From Exobasidium rhododendri (taxonomy: Eukaryota; Basidiomycota; Exobasidiomycetes; Exobasidiales; Exobasidiaceae), in contig CP110630.1 of the NCBI GenBank assembly GCA_026210745.1, forward strand, positions 4,712,001 through 4,776,000: DNA of 64,000 nt. Direction: 5' to 3'. The notes beneath the pieces are model-generated. The model saw only the letters and a program-made list of their open reading frames with translations. It was not told the origin of the DNA and searched no databases. Positions 32,466-44,356 of the stretch are shown here, piece by piece. The position numbers and the translations under genes are program-made. How positions within the stretch are numbered: position 1 is the first letter of the stretch; each line of letters opens with the position of its first letter.

Positions 32466-32956
32466 GACGTGGGTGATATGCTGGGACCGTGGAGGTGTTC
32501 TCTCCTCGACTTGGAGAGGAGAATGGAAGAATGGCGTTTCAAATTCGTAATATTAGGAGCAACTAACTCTAATGTTCTCGTTTCGGCTTATTTCCGAGGG
32601 GTTCAGCGAGACGCGATTGAGCGTTAGAGCTGTTCAAGAGAATCGTGATGGGCGTTTCGCAATCTTTACGATGTGCACATAAGAGAGTATATTGACAACG
32701 TATAATTTCCAACTCGTACTTCACTTCTAGAGATGCGGAGAGGTCGTCCTCCTTAGAGATCCAGGTTGGCCGGCTTGCCAAAGATGTGCATTCCGATCTC
32801 CTGATGAGAATCCGATAGCACGGCGATCACGTGCTAGCTTTTTTCATGTTCAAGAAATTCTGGAAGAGTGAATTTGAGGAGAAGTTGAGAAGGAAAGGTT
32901 ATTTGAGAAGCATTCTGTCTTCCTGCCGTCCCTCAAATTCTTGCGTCTGAGACAAC
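32466..32956. promoter_or_regulatory. Divergent promoter, aminotransferase / MAK11
   Basis: 491 bp. AT-richer than the flanks, without coding potential. A GATCACGTG word is at 32825-32833, an E-box-like core (CACGTG) of the type bound by Cbf1/bHLH factors. Confidence 0.45.
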
Positions 32957-34869
32957 ATGGCACCTAATCGACCTGCACCGCCGCAATCTTCCAGAGCTCC
33001 TTCAAGTGGAACTGCATTCAGGACGAGCGCCGCAAAGAAACGTAAGAGAGCTGCAGATGAAGGAAATGCTGCCACACAAACTGCGGAGACACCCAAGAAG
33101 ACAAACGCTGCAGCCGTCAAGGGCAAGAGCATGGGCAAGGGAAAGATACAAGCAACAAGCTCAAGAACAGCCGATACACTCGACACGAAATCTGCAGTGA
33201 CAAATAAAGCACCGAAGACCATCAAACGATCTGCAAACGTACCTCCATTGGCCGCTGCGTCAAAGCCTTCCACGAATGGCAAGCAGAAGGCTACCGCACG
33301 TTTCGATGCGTCTGCGTTGCCAGTAGCGAGCATAGCGAAGGTAAAAAAGCCGAGCACTGGAAAAAGTACCACTGCAAAATCTGCGAAACAAGTCGCAAGG
33401 TCTTTTGACTCCTTTCGCGTAATTGTTGGCTCATACGAACGGTTGCTGTACGGCTACCACGTTACCTTTGAAAAGCAGGGAGAACTCAAGCCAAAATTTA
33501 CTACAATGTTCAGCTTTGCAGCACATACCTCTTGCATCAGTGCACTTGCAGCAGCAGGAGCTGACTCGAAATGGTTAGCTACAGGGGCAGGGGATGAGAC
33601 GGTGCGAGTGTGGGATCTGAAGAAGCGAAAGGAGGTAGGAGGCTTGATCGGTCACAGTGGTACCATCCATTCTCTGAGTTTTCCTGCAAGGACTTACCTT
33701 CTTTCGACGGATTCGAGTGGCTTGATCAACCTATACAGAACACGAGATTGGTCTCTCCTCAAGACTTTGCGAGGACATACTGGCAAAATCAATGCTTGCG
33801 TAGCCCACCCCTCTGGCAAGTTGGCACTCAGTGTCGGAAAGGACGGCATGTTACGAATGTGGGACCTGATGAGAGGAAAGGGAGCCGGAGCGGTTCGTCT
33901 CGATTTAGGCCAGGAGGAAGGAAGCAAGACGACTTTCAAAGAAGAGCCTCTGGATGTCAAGTGGAACAAGAGTGGCTCGCATTTCGCCGTCATGGGTAGA
34001 ACTGAAGTCGTGATCTACAAGACAGACATGAGTCGAGTGGCAGGTATCTTAGTGAGAAGAGACGATCCAAAGAGGAAATTTGGCTGCATTGAATGGCAAG
34101 GTGATGACACTCTATTGACGGGCAACGAGATGGGTATGGTGGAGGTGTACAAGCTGGGCAAGTCATCCATCCACGGTCCGGTCGGGAAGCTCCTTGGTCA
34201 TACGAACCGGTGAGTGTGCAATTTGTATTTAGGCTAAGGGGGATGTGCATCTAGCTGACTCTCAATTATGTGTCGTCCGCCTACAGAATCAGAGCTATCC
34301 GTACCATCGAGTTGCAGCTAGACGGGAAAGTGGGAGTGATCATAGCTACATCGATCTCTTCCGACGGTAAGATAAGACTCTACGACATCACTTCCATTGT
34401 GACATCCTCCGCTAGTGCAGAAGAGCAAGTGAAGGAGGCTCTTGGATTACAACCAATTGGCTCACACGATACAGGCGGCGCCCGTCTGACATGCTTGGAT
34501 GTCGTGGGGGGTGCAGGGGGTCAATTCCAGACTGAAGACGATGATGCGGAGGCGATGATGGATGATGAAGAAGGAGAAAGGCTTGATGCTGCTGATGATG
34601 AAGATGACGAAGAAACAGACTTGAACCAGGCAGAGATCGAGGAGCTCTATGATTTGCTAGATTTGGTCGAAGAAGCTAAGAAGCAAGGAGTTGAAATCGA
34701 TGGATTGAGCGACTTGGACAGCGAGATGTTCGGTGATGATGATGACGATGATGACGACATTGATGAGGAAGATGACTTCTACAATGACAGTGATCCAGAA
34801 GGTCAGGAAGGCGAGCTGGAGCTTGAAGAGGAGGAAGAGGAGGAAGAGGAGGAAGAGGAGGAAGACTAG
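32957..34869 (+). CDS. MAK11: WD-repeat ribosome-biogenesis protein, MAK11 / PAK1IP1 type
   Basis: Two exons, 32957-34209 and 34287-34869, give 611 aa. An Ala/Lys-rich basic N-terminus (about 140 residues) precedes FRVIVGSYERLLYGYHVTFE, the typical Mak11/PAK1IP1 first blade. The WD repeats follow, including LATGAGDETVRVWDLKK, LLSTDSSGLINLYR, LALSVGKDGMLRMWDLMRG and TLLTGNEMGMVEVYKLG. Mak11 chaperones and helps assemble pre-60S particles (uL16/Rlp24 context) in the nucleolus. The C-terminus is extremely acidic, with Asp runs (GDDDDDDDDIDEEDD) and a final run of Glu, as in many nucleolar factors. The intron splits an Arg codon. Confidence 0.92.
34730..34866 (+). repeat. GAT/GAC and GAG/GAA triplet tracts (poly-Asp, poly-Glu)
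   Basis: Two in-frame triplet runs at the end of MAK11: GATGAC near 34735-34765 and GAGGAA near 34827-34866. They code for the acidic tail. Confidence 0.75.
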
Positions 34870-34976
34870 AACCAGTACTTCCACACCATTCACTGTAACT
34901 CTCTAGACTACAATCTTCTTCTTATCAAAGGCGCCTCTCTTGTATGGAGACACAGTTCTTGAGTGGTCGGTCTTCT

Positions 34977-37596
34977 TCAGCTTCGTTTAATTCCATTGGA
35001 TGCCTGGTTCCTGGCATCAAGGAAGCCGCGTAGGCCTAGGATATGTCGAACATCGCTGGCAAACCGAAGGCTGTCTAGCACGGGCAACAGATCGAGTAGG
35101 CATTCGTCGTTTGGATCATGAGTCCATCCTTCTATGGGAATTCCATTTCCTGATCGATTTTTAGAAAGGGGAGCAAGCAATGTTTGTGTGAACCTTACTG
35201 CACCGCATTTTACAAGTCGTGGCACTTCTTTTTCACCACACGCTCAGACATCTATCCCAACACTCACCTTGATTGATGACATAGCTGGCCGGACTGTTAT
35301 CGACCAGACACACTCGACTAAGATCTGCGTCTACATGAGCCAAGTTCTTGAGGTAAGATCCGTTCCGATAAGTGCATGACTCTCTGAACAAGCGAGTGCC
35401 TACCAGACCGCGACCTTGATCGAGCCAATCAATAACAGGATCGGCGTATTCCTGTACAGAGGCTGTGAAGATGACAACATGATACCAAGCTGCCACCTTT
35501 CTCAAAAAGTAATCAACATGAGGACGCTTATAGACGTGGTAGATGATACTTCGACCGTCCAGCACTACTTCCACCTGATGAGGTCGAACGCCTACCTGCC
35601 CTCGAAGACCCATCATGCCTCCCAAACCCTCCAATCCAAGTAGACTGCCTCCGGTGTTCACTGCCATTCTGCCTTTGCTCTTGTCAGCTAAGACGCTCCA
35701 CGTAGGACTTCGACTGGTGGAATGGATGAGAGTTTCATCGAGATCTAACACGAGCACTTTCGGAGTGTGATGGATGAGGGACGACAGAGGTCCTCGATTC
35801 GGCATTGTCGCTGCAAAGATCGGTGGATGCCTCTCTGAGGCTTGAGCCAGTGCTGTAAACGGTTTCGCATCGCGATCATGAGCAAGCAGTGGATCGATTG
35901 GGTTTGGATTCGGCAACAAGCGACTGGAACCTCTTGGCCTCGTCTTAATCTCTACTGCCGCTTCATCTTTGCGTTGCAAATCATCTTCCACTGCTGCAGC
36001 TGCTTCAGATATCTGCGCATCCCGTTGGGCCTTCTTCCGTCTGTTCCTTTCTTCTGCTTGATCTTCTGTTATGAGCTCCTCATCGGAACTACCTTCATAG
36101 CCTGCTATTGTCGTTCTGCCGTCCAAATTCCTTCTCCCAGCGATATGACGTGCTGCTGCCGGTCGTTCTGCTTGTGATGATGTTTGAAATCTGCTCTCAG
36201 AATCCTGTCTCGTCCCTTCCGTCCTGCGCTGCAACTCAACTTCCAGGGCATGTGCTCGTCCACCGCCTCGCCGACATAGTGCGACGAAGTGAAAAGGCGC
36301 TGTAAAAATTGCCAGAATGAGCTGGCGAAGAAGAAAGAGTGTTCGCTTTACACATCGGAGGAGCAGCGTCGCAGCTCTCCTCCCACTTTCTCCGGTTGCT
36401 TCCCCTGCCCTGCCGACCACGCGAGAAGCAGGTGAAGGGAGAAGGAGGCTACTGGAAAGACTGGTCGAGGCCACATCCGAGTATGGTGGTGGAGGTTCTG
36501 AGGGTTCTCCCACCCCGATTTCCTTTGGGGAAGCTGCTTCTACGTCTTTTCCATTCGCATTCAACAGTTCCGCAGCTTTCTCGGAGGGATTTTTTGCGGC
36601 TGCATCTTGCAGGCGCAGGCTCTTTCGTCTTTTACGCTCTCCACTCGGTGATACGGCCTCCGACTTCTTCATCTTACTAGACGGCAGCGTAGATTGCAGG
36701 CCGAAGTAATCATCGGTCAGAGGATTGAGAGCGCCAAACAGGAGCGAGCTGATCCTCGAACCAGTACTTATACCAGACACTTCTGGTCTAGGTCCTTCTT
36801 GTCTATGTGCTTCGTTCGTCGAAATCGCGTCCGCCGCTGCGGAGGGGAAAGGTGTAGAAAGAGGTGCGGTGGATCTAAGGCTCTGATTGAGATCTTCTTC
36901 CGGATCGTAACCTTCGAAGTCAACAACGTTCTCCTTTTCTCTTTCGGAAAGGAGAGACTCAGGAGAAACGCTTGCGAAGGCCCCTCCGACGTCGCTCGTC
37001 GACGATCGCCTTAGCGCTTTGCTAGTCATGTTATCAGAATCTACATCTGTCATGTCTGCCTTGCTTCTGTTTTCGTAGGGGTGTGACAGACCCTTTCTAG
37101 TATGCGAATCTTGACTCTCTGATCCGTCTAACCATCCTCCTAGACCCCACAGCCCGCTCCATCTAGCAGCCGAGGAGGAGCTCCTTAGCCGAAGAATAGC
37201 TGGTGTGCTATCCGACCTATTGAGACGCTTTCTACCTTCTGTCGCTGCCCCTGTTGATGATGACTTTGGATGAAGCCCATCCCTGACCTTCCGTTCTGAG
37301 GGTCCCCCTTCTGCCTCACTGTTCTTACCACTGCTTTGCCTGCTGCTGCGTTTGGATGACCTGGAAGACTTTCTCCGCTTGCCTGGCTCGTCATCAGCAT
37401 TCAATGCTGAAAGACCTAGACTCAAGGACAACCTTTTCCTTTCCCTGTCTCTAGCCCTTGACAGCGAATAATCAGAAGCCCTTCGACTAAGGCGATGGAC
37501 CCCATCTTCTGTGGCTGGCGTGTTCGAGCCGGATGCATTTCTCGACGTGGTCAAAGAGCGAGTCAAGATAGAGTCCAGGTAGCTGATTGAATTCAT
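34977..37596 (-). CDS. NEM1: NEM1/Dullard-type HAD phosphatase of the nuclear/ER membrane
   Basis: Two exons, 37596-35268 and 35149-34977 (118-nt intron), give 833 aa. The C-terminal FCP1-like catalytic domain has the DxDx(T) nucleophile in [12 protein letters not shown] (about 617), then [32 protein letters not shown] and [20 protein letters not shown]. This is the Nem1/Dullard (CTDNEP1) group, which with Spo7 dephosphorylates the lipin Pah1 and controls triacylglycerol synthesis and nuclear envelope growth. A hydrophobic segment at about 425-450 ([20 protein letters not shown]) should be the membrane anchor. The ~420-residue N-terminus is Ser/Arg-rich and disordered, much longer than a minimal Dullard. 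It is convergent with MAK11. Confidence 0.93.
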
Positions 37597-38885
37597 TGCG
37601 ATCTTCTAGTCGAGCGCTGTAGGAACGTTTCACCTGTCCTTCACTATGCCGAGTGTGCTGAGTGCGCTTGAATGCATGCATTTCTTAGGCGCTCGCCTGC
37701 TGCATGGTAATTCAATGAGATGACACCTGCTTCGTCGCACTGCCGGGAGTTGAAGAGGCGCGAGAAGGGCTGGAGCTGCTGCCCTGTACTTCTTTTCTAG
37801 AAGTATCACCCTTTACAGAAAAGCAAGTAAAATTACCGATGGTACCGGTCCAGAGAGGAAGAGAAATCGGGTGGAGGCTACGAGCAGGTCAAGGGAGAAA
37901 GAGGGAATACTCGGGAATTTCAAAGCCGATCTAGTGCTAAATACCAAGGCGACCTATTGTACTTTCGGATTGTGCCGTCTGCGGGAGCGGTGTTGTGATG
38001 AGTGGGCAGGCGAAAGACAGAGAGGAGGGTGAGGATGAGAGGGTGAGTGGGTGTATGGGGAGGAAGAAAGGCAACGACACCAAGCTCAGAAGTCAAAAGT
38101 ACGCCCGCGGCATACCTATTGGCTGGTTAACATGAGAACGGGTGATTATGGGTGGGCGCCAAAAAGGTGGGGTATATTCTCCCAAGGACTATGCAGTCTA
38201 GCATGTATAGATTCTGGTGAATACCGGGATCAGGTTCAGACGACGCGGAGACGCCTTGTACATACTCTAGTGCATCAATGTCGATACAAGATGGTGCTGT
38301 AGCGGAGGAAAGGATCAAGCAAGTACTTTCGTCGACTCTTCCATGGGGACTGCAACGAAAACATCCGAGGGATCCGTCGTGGTAAGAAGAGAGATTAAGG
38401 CGAGAGAGACTGATCCAGAAACGTGTTATGGACATGGCTGGTAGACTCAAAAGAGCTCACTCGAGAAGAAAAGAATGGTGACTATCAGATCAAACTGACT
38501 GACTCAAGATCACCGTCGAAGGTCAAAGATACCATAGCAAGGGCAGGTCTAAGATCCCTACTGCAACGCAATGCACTTGTGTCAGAGCGTACCAACTGAA
38601 CGCATATGACAATGTTGTCGATGCTCAGATCGCTCCTACAATTAACGGAACTTGATCACCGATGGACTTCGTACAGTCTTCACGTCGATCATGAAAGGAA
38701 ATTAGGGACATTGGCCGCTGAAATGTTGCGCATAAGGCCGAACGCCTTTATTAGAGAATACAATCTCGACGTTGCTGTACACGAATCCCCCTGCGCTTTA
38801 TTTAGCCTTTTGTAATCAGGCTATACGCCCCCGGTCCAGAGTAAAATATAACATCTGCTACAAAATCCCCTCAAGCTGCACCAGG

Positions 38886-38907
38886 CCACGCGCGAAAGCA
38901 GGCGTGG
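38886..38907. repeat. Nested hairpin in the 2.1-kb gap
   Basis: CCACGC pairs with GCGTGG around an inner GC-GAAA-GC mini-hairpin with a 2-nt bulge. A stable local fold; role unknown. Confidence 0.4.
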
Positions 38908-39383
38908 AGCGCTATGCTATGCGCAAGGCGGATCTCTTTTCACTAATGTCCGATTTCTTGCTTGCAAATTTCCATCATTGGTCTGCCGTCTAAGCACATC
39001 GTCAAGCTGTTTACGTCGTGGCCAAGCACCTAATCAGGACGCGGACGTATTGTGTGCAACGTCCACTGGCTAGAATAGAGGCTAACTACTTAGGCAGACG
39101 GACTCAGGTGCGAATTAGCAGAATCTGCATGCCAACTCACGCGCCTCGCGTCTTCAATCCTCTAATCAAAGTCAATTTTAATAGAAAAGAGCAAAATCCG
39201 AATAGACTGCCGTAATATTCGGTCTGTGTTTAGCCCTGATGTAGTCGACGTTCTTTGGAAGATGGCTTAGTTGAAATTTGTAGCGTAGGAGGAGCGGGTG
39301 GATCGTTTCATAGTTCCAAAGGCAGAATCTCACTGCGCTCGCGCGTACACATTTCTCCGTTCTGTTCTCAATGGAACGGTGGA

Positions 39384-39413
39384 GAGGTAAAGAGAGAGAG
39401 AGCGAGCGAGCGA
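39384..39413 (+). repeat. (GA)n-(GAGC)n microsatellite
   Basis: GA repeats merging into GAGC repeats, in the upstream region of the secreted DPBB protein gene. Confidence 0.6.
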
Positions 39414-39710
39414 GCAAAAGATAGAACGACAGAAAGGGGTGAGGAGAAGCAAAGCAGATCTCGTCCATTGAGCAAGCTCGGTCTCTTAAATCTCTTTCAT
39501 ATTCCTTCCCCCATCATCACTCCCTTGAACTTCCCTTTCTTTTGTTTGTCCTTTCCCCTCCTTCGTTAAACCTAGATCACTCTGCCACGGACGCATCAAA
39601 GCAACATCGACCGCAAACATCTGCCCTTCCACTCTCATTAGTCGCACTTTCATTTCACATCCACTAGAGTCCTAGCATACTCTTTCTCCACTCTCTACAC
39701 AGCATCCTCA

Positions 39711-39745
39711 CGCACACGTACACACACACACGCACACACCACACA
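39711..39745 (+). repeat. (CA)n-rich leader just before the DPBB start codon
   Basis: CA repeats with few interruptions ending 7 nt before the ATG, following a CT-rich stretch. CT- then CA-rich leaders are common in strongly expressed fungal genes. Confidence 0.6.
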
Positions 39746-39752
39746 AAGCATA

Positions 39753-40790
39753 ATGAGATCATCAATCCTGCTCGCCACTGTCGCCCTTGTCTTTGCAGTC
39801 GGCTCAAATGCCAGTGAAGACAACCAAGCTGTGTCAAGAAGACATCACTCCAAGGTTGCCAGGGATGCAAACGTTGCTCAATTGCAAAAACGATCATTCA
39901 GCGGCTCTGCAACCTTTTACGGCATCAGCGCTGGTGACTTGGGCGCGTGCGGAGGAGAATTAAGCGAGAACGACTACACTGTTGCCCTTAATGAGGTACA
40001 ATACGGTAGCTTGAACTCGGTCTCAAGCTATTGTGGCAAGACCATCACCATTACCAACGGTGTCAAGACTACCACTGCCACGATTGCCGATGCCTGCCCT
40101 ACTGGAGAACAATGCCACTTTGGTGCACTAGACATGAGCAAGAGTCTGTTCACGTTCTTCAACCCTACCTCTGTTGGTGTCTTTGACATCACATGGTGGG
40201 TTGGCAGTTCGTCCTCATCCTCTTCTTCGTCTTCATCCTCTTCATCCTCGTCTTCCTCGTCCTCGTCCAGCTCATCGTCTTCCAAAGACAACTCAAACAA
40301 CAATGATGACTCCAGTAGCAGCTCCAAGAGTAATGCTGCATCTGCCTCATCGTCCGCTGCTGCCGCTGCTTCGTCTTCCGCTTCAGTCTCAGCATCCTCT
40401 TCTGCCTCTGCCGCTTCCGCATCTGCGTCCACCGTAGCCGCCGAAGCTGCCAAGAAGGCAAAGGCTGCTAAGGTGGCAGCGGCTACAAAGGCCAAGAAAG
40501 CAGCCGCCGCCAAAGCTTCCGCTGCCGCCAAAGCTGCCGCAGAGAAGAAAGCAGCTGCTGCAAAGAAGGCTGCTGCCGCCGCAAAGGTTGAGACTGCTCA
40601 AAAGCAGAATATTGCTGCCTTTGGAGAAATCATGGAGACGCTCAACAGCATGGTCGTCGATGCAATGGACCAATCTAGCACCAGCGTGGCCTCTGCAGTC
40701 TCTACCGGCACAGAGTCGGCTTCCGTTTCAACCACCCTCCCGGCTACGATTTCGGCAACTGTCTCGACTACTACTACTACGGTAGCTTGA
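39753..40790 (+). CDS. Secreted double-psi beta-barrel (expansin/barwin-like) protein with Ser-rich and Ala/Lys-rich tail
   Basis: A single exon of 345 aa. A signal peptide (residues 1-20, LLATVALVFAVGSNA) is followed by a Kex2-type site after QLQKR (residue 47). Residues 48-150 form an RlpA-like/DPBB domain (FSGSATFYGIS, DLGACGG, DACPTGEQCHFGALDMS, VFDITWWV). Its four cysteines (66, 94, 115, 121) can make two disulfides. A run of about 30 serines comes next, then an Ala/Lys-rich helix-like stretch (AAKKAKAAK), then a Thr/Ser tail with no hydrophobic GPI signal. Similar small DPBB proteins include plant barwin, kiwellin-like and fungal cell-wall or protease-inhibitor proteins. The role could be wall binding or host interaction, unproven. 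No lytic-transglycosylase or cellulase catalytic site is evident. Confidence 0.88.
   Translation: MRSSILLATVALVFAVGSNASEDNQAVSRRHHSKVARDANVAQLQKRSFSGSATFYGISAGDLGACGGELSENDYTVALNEVQYGSLNSVSSYCGKTITITNGVKTTTATIADACPTGEQCHFGALDMSKSLFTFFNPTSVGVFDITWWVGSSSSSSSSSSSSSSSSSSSSSSSSSSKDNSNNNDDSSSSSKSNAASASSSAAAAASSSASVSASSSASAASASASTVAAEAAKKAKAAKVAAATKAKKAAAAKASAAAKAAAEKKAAAAKKAAAAAKVETAQKQNIAAFGEIMETLNSMVVDAMDQSSTSVASAVSTGTESASVSTTLPATISATVSTTTTTVA
40207..40300 (+). repeat. TCN triplet tract encoding poly-Ser
   Basis: A long run of TCC/TCT/TCG (and AGC) serine codons linking the DPBB domain to the Ala/Lys-rich tail. It produces long spurious open frames on the opposite strand. Confidence 0.8.
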
Positions 40791-41252
40791 TCTACGGAAC
40801 CAGATCCTCACTCTCACTCCTCGTCACCCGTCTCAAATGCTGACGTATCCTTTCCACCCAAATTGTCGGACACCTAATTTCTTGCACCCCATTCTCTTTA
40901 CTTCTCAGAATAGAGGTTTCCCTCGCTCGCACGTCAATCTTTTACCTTCCCAAGCTGGGTGCTAGTCGCTCGTTCTTCTGTACTTCTTCTTTTTCGAATC
41001 TTTCTCAGCTTGAAGCTGCATGAGATTTCTTTTGTGTACTGAGACGTTCTTCAGACGCCTCGTGTACTTCTTGACCGGATAGATTTTGCAATGAAACCGG
41101 CCTCGAAGTCACATTTTCCCCTACAACTTTCTCTTTCTTGCGCAACCACACAAGAGATGTGCGTCTTCAATGGGCGGGCCTAGCATCTGCAGCAAATCAG
41201 GTAGTAGTCTATGAGGGGAATTGTGTACAGGTAGGTAGGTCACAGAGGAACA
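40791..41252. other. Convergent 3' region of DPBB and DDHD lipase genes
   Basis: 462 bp, T/C-rich on the plus strand up to about 41150, as expected for the 3' UTR of the DPBB gene. No coding potential. Confidence 0.5.
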
Positions 41253-44051
41253 TTACACTATGCCGGGCAAGGAGATGGCAGTCGAAAGGGTGCTCGTGCC
41301 GCCGCTCTCCTCTCTTTCGCCTCTCTCAGCACTATCATCATCGTCCTCCTCGTCTTCATCCTCCTCGCCGGCATCACGGTTGCCCACCTCAGCTCCTCCT
41401 CCTCCTCCCCTCTCATCTTTCCCTTCCCCTCCTTTCCCCTCTCCAAAGTCACCAAACAATTGGACGAGAAGAAAGTTTGCGAAATTCTCACTGCTCCAGT
41501 ACATTGTGTGCGCCGACAACATATCAATGTACTGATTGAACCCACCGCTCTCGTGGATAAAGTCGAGACAGCCATGAGGATTGATAGCACGATACCTGCA
41601 TCAACAGACACGCATCCGGCACAGTGTATCAATTGTCAGATGTTCCTACTGAGAAAACAGCATCGTCCACCCACCGCCACTCACCTCCTCTCGGCTTTCT
41701 GTAATCGCTCCAGATCAAACTTTGACCGGCTTGATGCTTTCTCTTCCTTTCTCGTGGCCGCTTTCCCTGCCTTCTCATCATTGCTCTTATCTTCTCTACC
41801 ACTCGACTTCTCGGTGCTGTCCACCGCGTCGGAAGCTTTCACAAATGAATTGTCGGGGTCAAACAACTTCTTCAATGACAGTCGTGGTCGGGCCAGTTCT
41901 TCCAAGAGGTCAGAAGCAGCATCTGGAACGTAGAACGACTCTAGCACACGAGCATAGTAGGCGTCCACAGTAGGTGAAAGTTGAAGCGCAACTGGATCCG
42001 TGCTGTTGTAGTAATTGTAGATAGCTTCGGCAGCTAAGCAGGCGTACCCGCCTGTGCCGTCATCGTTGGCATCATCACTGACGTTCTGTGGCCCTGACAT
42101 CCTTTTCCGAGCCATCATCTGCGCTCCCTCTAGATGAAAGAAAAAGGCATTGGGTGAACCGATGAGGAACAGATTCTTGACGTTGAAGAGAAGGCTTTTG
42201 TTGCTGGTCAGGCTTTCTTTGCTTTGTTGAGACAAAGGCAAGACTACCGTCGGTTGAGCGGACAAGACATCCGCGATAAGAGACGACCCGAGAGAATGAC
42301 CTATCAATGACACCCTGCCGCCCTTCTCCTCAAAGTCTGGATTTCTTCGCACAAAGAGTCGGTAGACACGATTCAATTCATCAACGACGCCTTCGACCAT
42401 CTTGGCCTTATGCCGAGATAGATAGTACGGCACGTCCAAGACGACTTTGCTTATCACGCTCCTGACGATGGGAATCGTCGCACTGTTGCTGATGTCGTCA
42501 AGAGTATAATGGTTGTCGTTACACTTTCTTCCATCTCCCTCAAAGACTAGGTCTCTCCTCCACGAAATGGGAAGAAATTGCGCCCTCCTTCCCCTTGCCA
42601 AACGTTTCAAGGCTGAATCTGCTGCCATCTTGTTGGCTACCTTTCTCAGCTTCTCAACATCGTAGATGAAATCAATCGCATCCCAATCTTCGACCATCTT
42701 CTGCCCCTGCAAGGAGGAAGGGGAGCATATTCAGAGTCAGTATTCTCCTTCCATTGTAGACACTTTCGCATTCAATGACACCTACAATGCCATGTATGGC
42801 AAGCACCAATTCAGGTGGCTCGTCTTTGAGATCGTCGGGAAATGATTCTTCCTGCTCTGTGCCCTTTGTTTCGTCTGCCTTGCTATCGTTCTTGAGCCTG
42901 CTTTCGGTGTTCCTCTGCTTTGTCGCTCGTTGTTCTTCCTCTGTTGCGTCTTTCTTGCTCCAACCCAGCGCTCTCAAGAGATCGTAGCCAGGTCGCAGTA
43001 CATTTTCTGACTTTGGCCATAGACTGAAGAAGCCGCCGTCGCTTTGCTTACTTTCTCCACCTTCACCCTCGGTACCAGACGTCGAAGCAAATGCCTTGCT
43101 AGGAGCTTTCGCTGCACCCTCTTTGCTCTGAGCTACCTTTGAGCCACCGGTTGAATCACCACTGTCTTCATCTTCTTGTGACTTTGCCGACCAGAGATAA
43201 GAATGCAAAGGAAGCATACTGACCTTTGACCGACGTGCAGTCTCTTCCCAGCCACGGATGACTAGAGATCCACCGATAACAGACATGAGCTTTCCAGCCA
43301 AATCCTGTGTGTAGATTCGACCCGAGGATGCGTCTTGAAAGCTTACTTCTCCTCTGTTGTCCATGCTGGGCAACGCATAACGCTCAGCCTCTTGAACCTG
43401 CTGCTCATCCGTCTTCCCTTTCTCTGTTTCTTCCGTGCGCGATGACCTCTCCCAGGGCTTGGCTCGCTCGTACGCCAGTTCTAGATCGTAGGAAAGTCCC
43501 TCATTGTACGGAATAGGAGCAAAATCGCCGCTGCTGAGTGTCGAGAAGAACCATGTAGCTCTCACCACTTTCAAGAGCGCCCCTTTCCAAAAGGCAGGAA
43601 AGATGTTCATCTTCTCCAGATCAACATCGAATAGATGATCTTCCATGACCTCCACTCTGAATTTTCTGTTCTCGTCCGTCGCATCGGGATCCAAGCGCTC
43701 ATCGACGATCACCTTTTCTCTCTTCTTCTCGTCCTTCTGCTCTTCTCCGGTAATAATTTTGCTCTTTTCAAGGACTGTGTAGAAGCGATTCATGATCTCA
43801 TCTGCTCCGGAAGATGGAGCAGGAGCAGCGACAGTCGAATTATCTGCATTGCTCTCTTCCTTTCGCTCTTGCTCTTGCTTATCATCATTCAGCGATTTCT
43901 GCTCCTCAAAGCTCTTCGCAAGAGACCCGTCCTCGACCAGACTTCTCCACTTCGCCTCCAGCGCTTCGTCGTCCTCGTCAGTGAAAGCCTGCCATGCTTC
44001 TTCGACGGCATAGAACCACTTTCCCGTCTGATCAAGATAATTCTGCGACAT
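41253..44051 (-). CDS. DDHD-domain phospholipase A1 (PA-PLA1 family)
   Basis: Three exons (44051-42786, 42706-41685, 41595-41253) give 876 aa. The N-terminal WWE-like region includes TGKWFYAVEEAW. The segment LVLAIHGI/GQKMVEDWDAIDF is joined across intron 1. The lipase elbow is GHSLGSSL (Ser nucleophile), followed by FLIGSPNAFFFHL. The DDHD region contains YNYYNSTDPVALQLSP and, after intron 2, YRAINPHGCLDFIHESGGFN with SAHTMYWSSENFANFLL. Enzymes of this family hydrolyse phosphatidic acid and related lipids on mitochondria or the early secretory pathway. The C-terminal tail is Gly/Glu/Asp-rich. The ATG at 44051 is the first in the frame, but the family-like sequence TYLDEVLHVTQPPS just upstream (starting near 44102) suggests an additional 5' exon I could not place. 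Confidence 0.87.
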
Positions 44052-44356
44052 CACTGCGCTCGGAGGCTGTGTGACGTGCAGCACCTCATCTAGATACGTT
44101 CTCCAAGAAATCCACAGACACAGAGATTTCAATTTTTAAGACTCGGTAGGCCAAATTTGCTCAAGCTTAAGGTATAGAGATCTGCGCGCATCGAAGGTGG
44201 GTTTCTCGCACGGCAAGTGTTGGGATCTCTTGAGATTCTGTGACGCCTCTTTGCATGAAACTTGCCCCTCGCAAGCATCGATCGTAAGGACTTGATTGGT
44301 TATGACTGCCCTACGTCCGGGTCGCAGAACAGATAGCAGCAGGATCGCAGCTCGGT
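44052..44356. promoter_or_regulatory. Divergent promoter, DDHD lipase / 783-aa membrane protein
   Basis: 305 bp. It may also contain an unplaced first exon of the DDHD gene: the frame upstream of 44051 stays open to about 44132 with family-like residues. Confidence 0.45.

Larger units (their letters stand above)
37597..39752. other. 2.1-kb gene-poor interval
   Basis: The largest gap in the window, between the NEM1 start (-) and the secreted DPBB protein (+). No open frame above 110 codons has protein-like composition, and I recognise no tRNA, snRNA or transposon remnant. It holds a GAGA/GAGC microsatellite (39384-39413), a strong hairpin (38886-38907) and a CT-rich leader from about 39470 up to the DPBB gene. 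That leader suggests a long 5' UTR or strong promoter there. Confidence 0.55.

Noticed and set aside
38127-38450. Minus-strand 107-codon open frame in the 2.1-kb gap
   Set aside because: No family resemblance, no good splice context and ordinary random composition.
40028-40531. Minus-strand 167-codon open frame in the DPBB gene
   Set aside because: It is the reverse of Ser and Ala codon runs of a clear secreted-protein gene; its Ala/Asp/Glu composition is a by-product.
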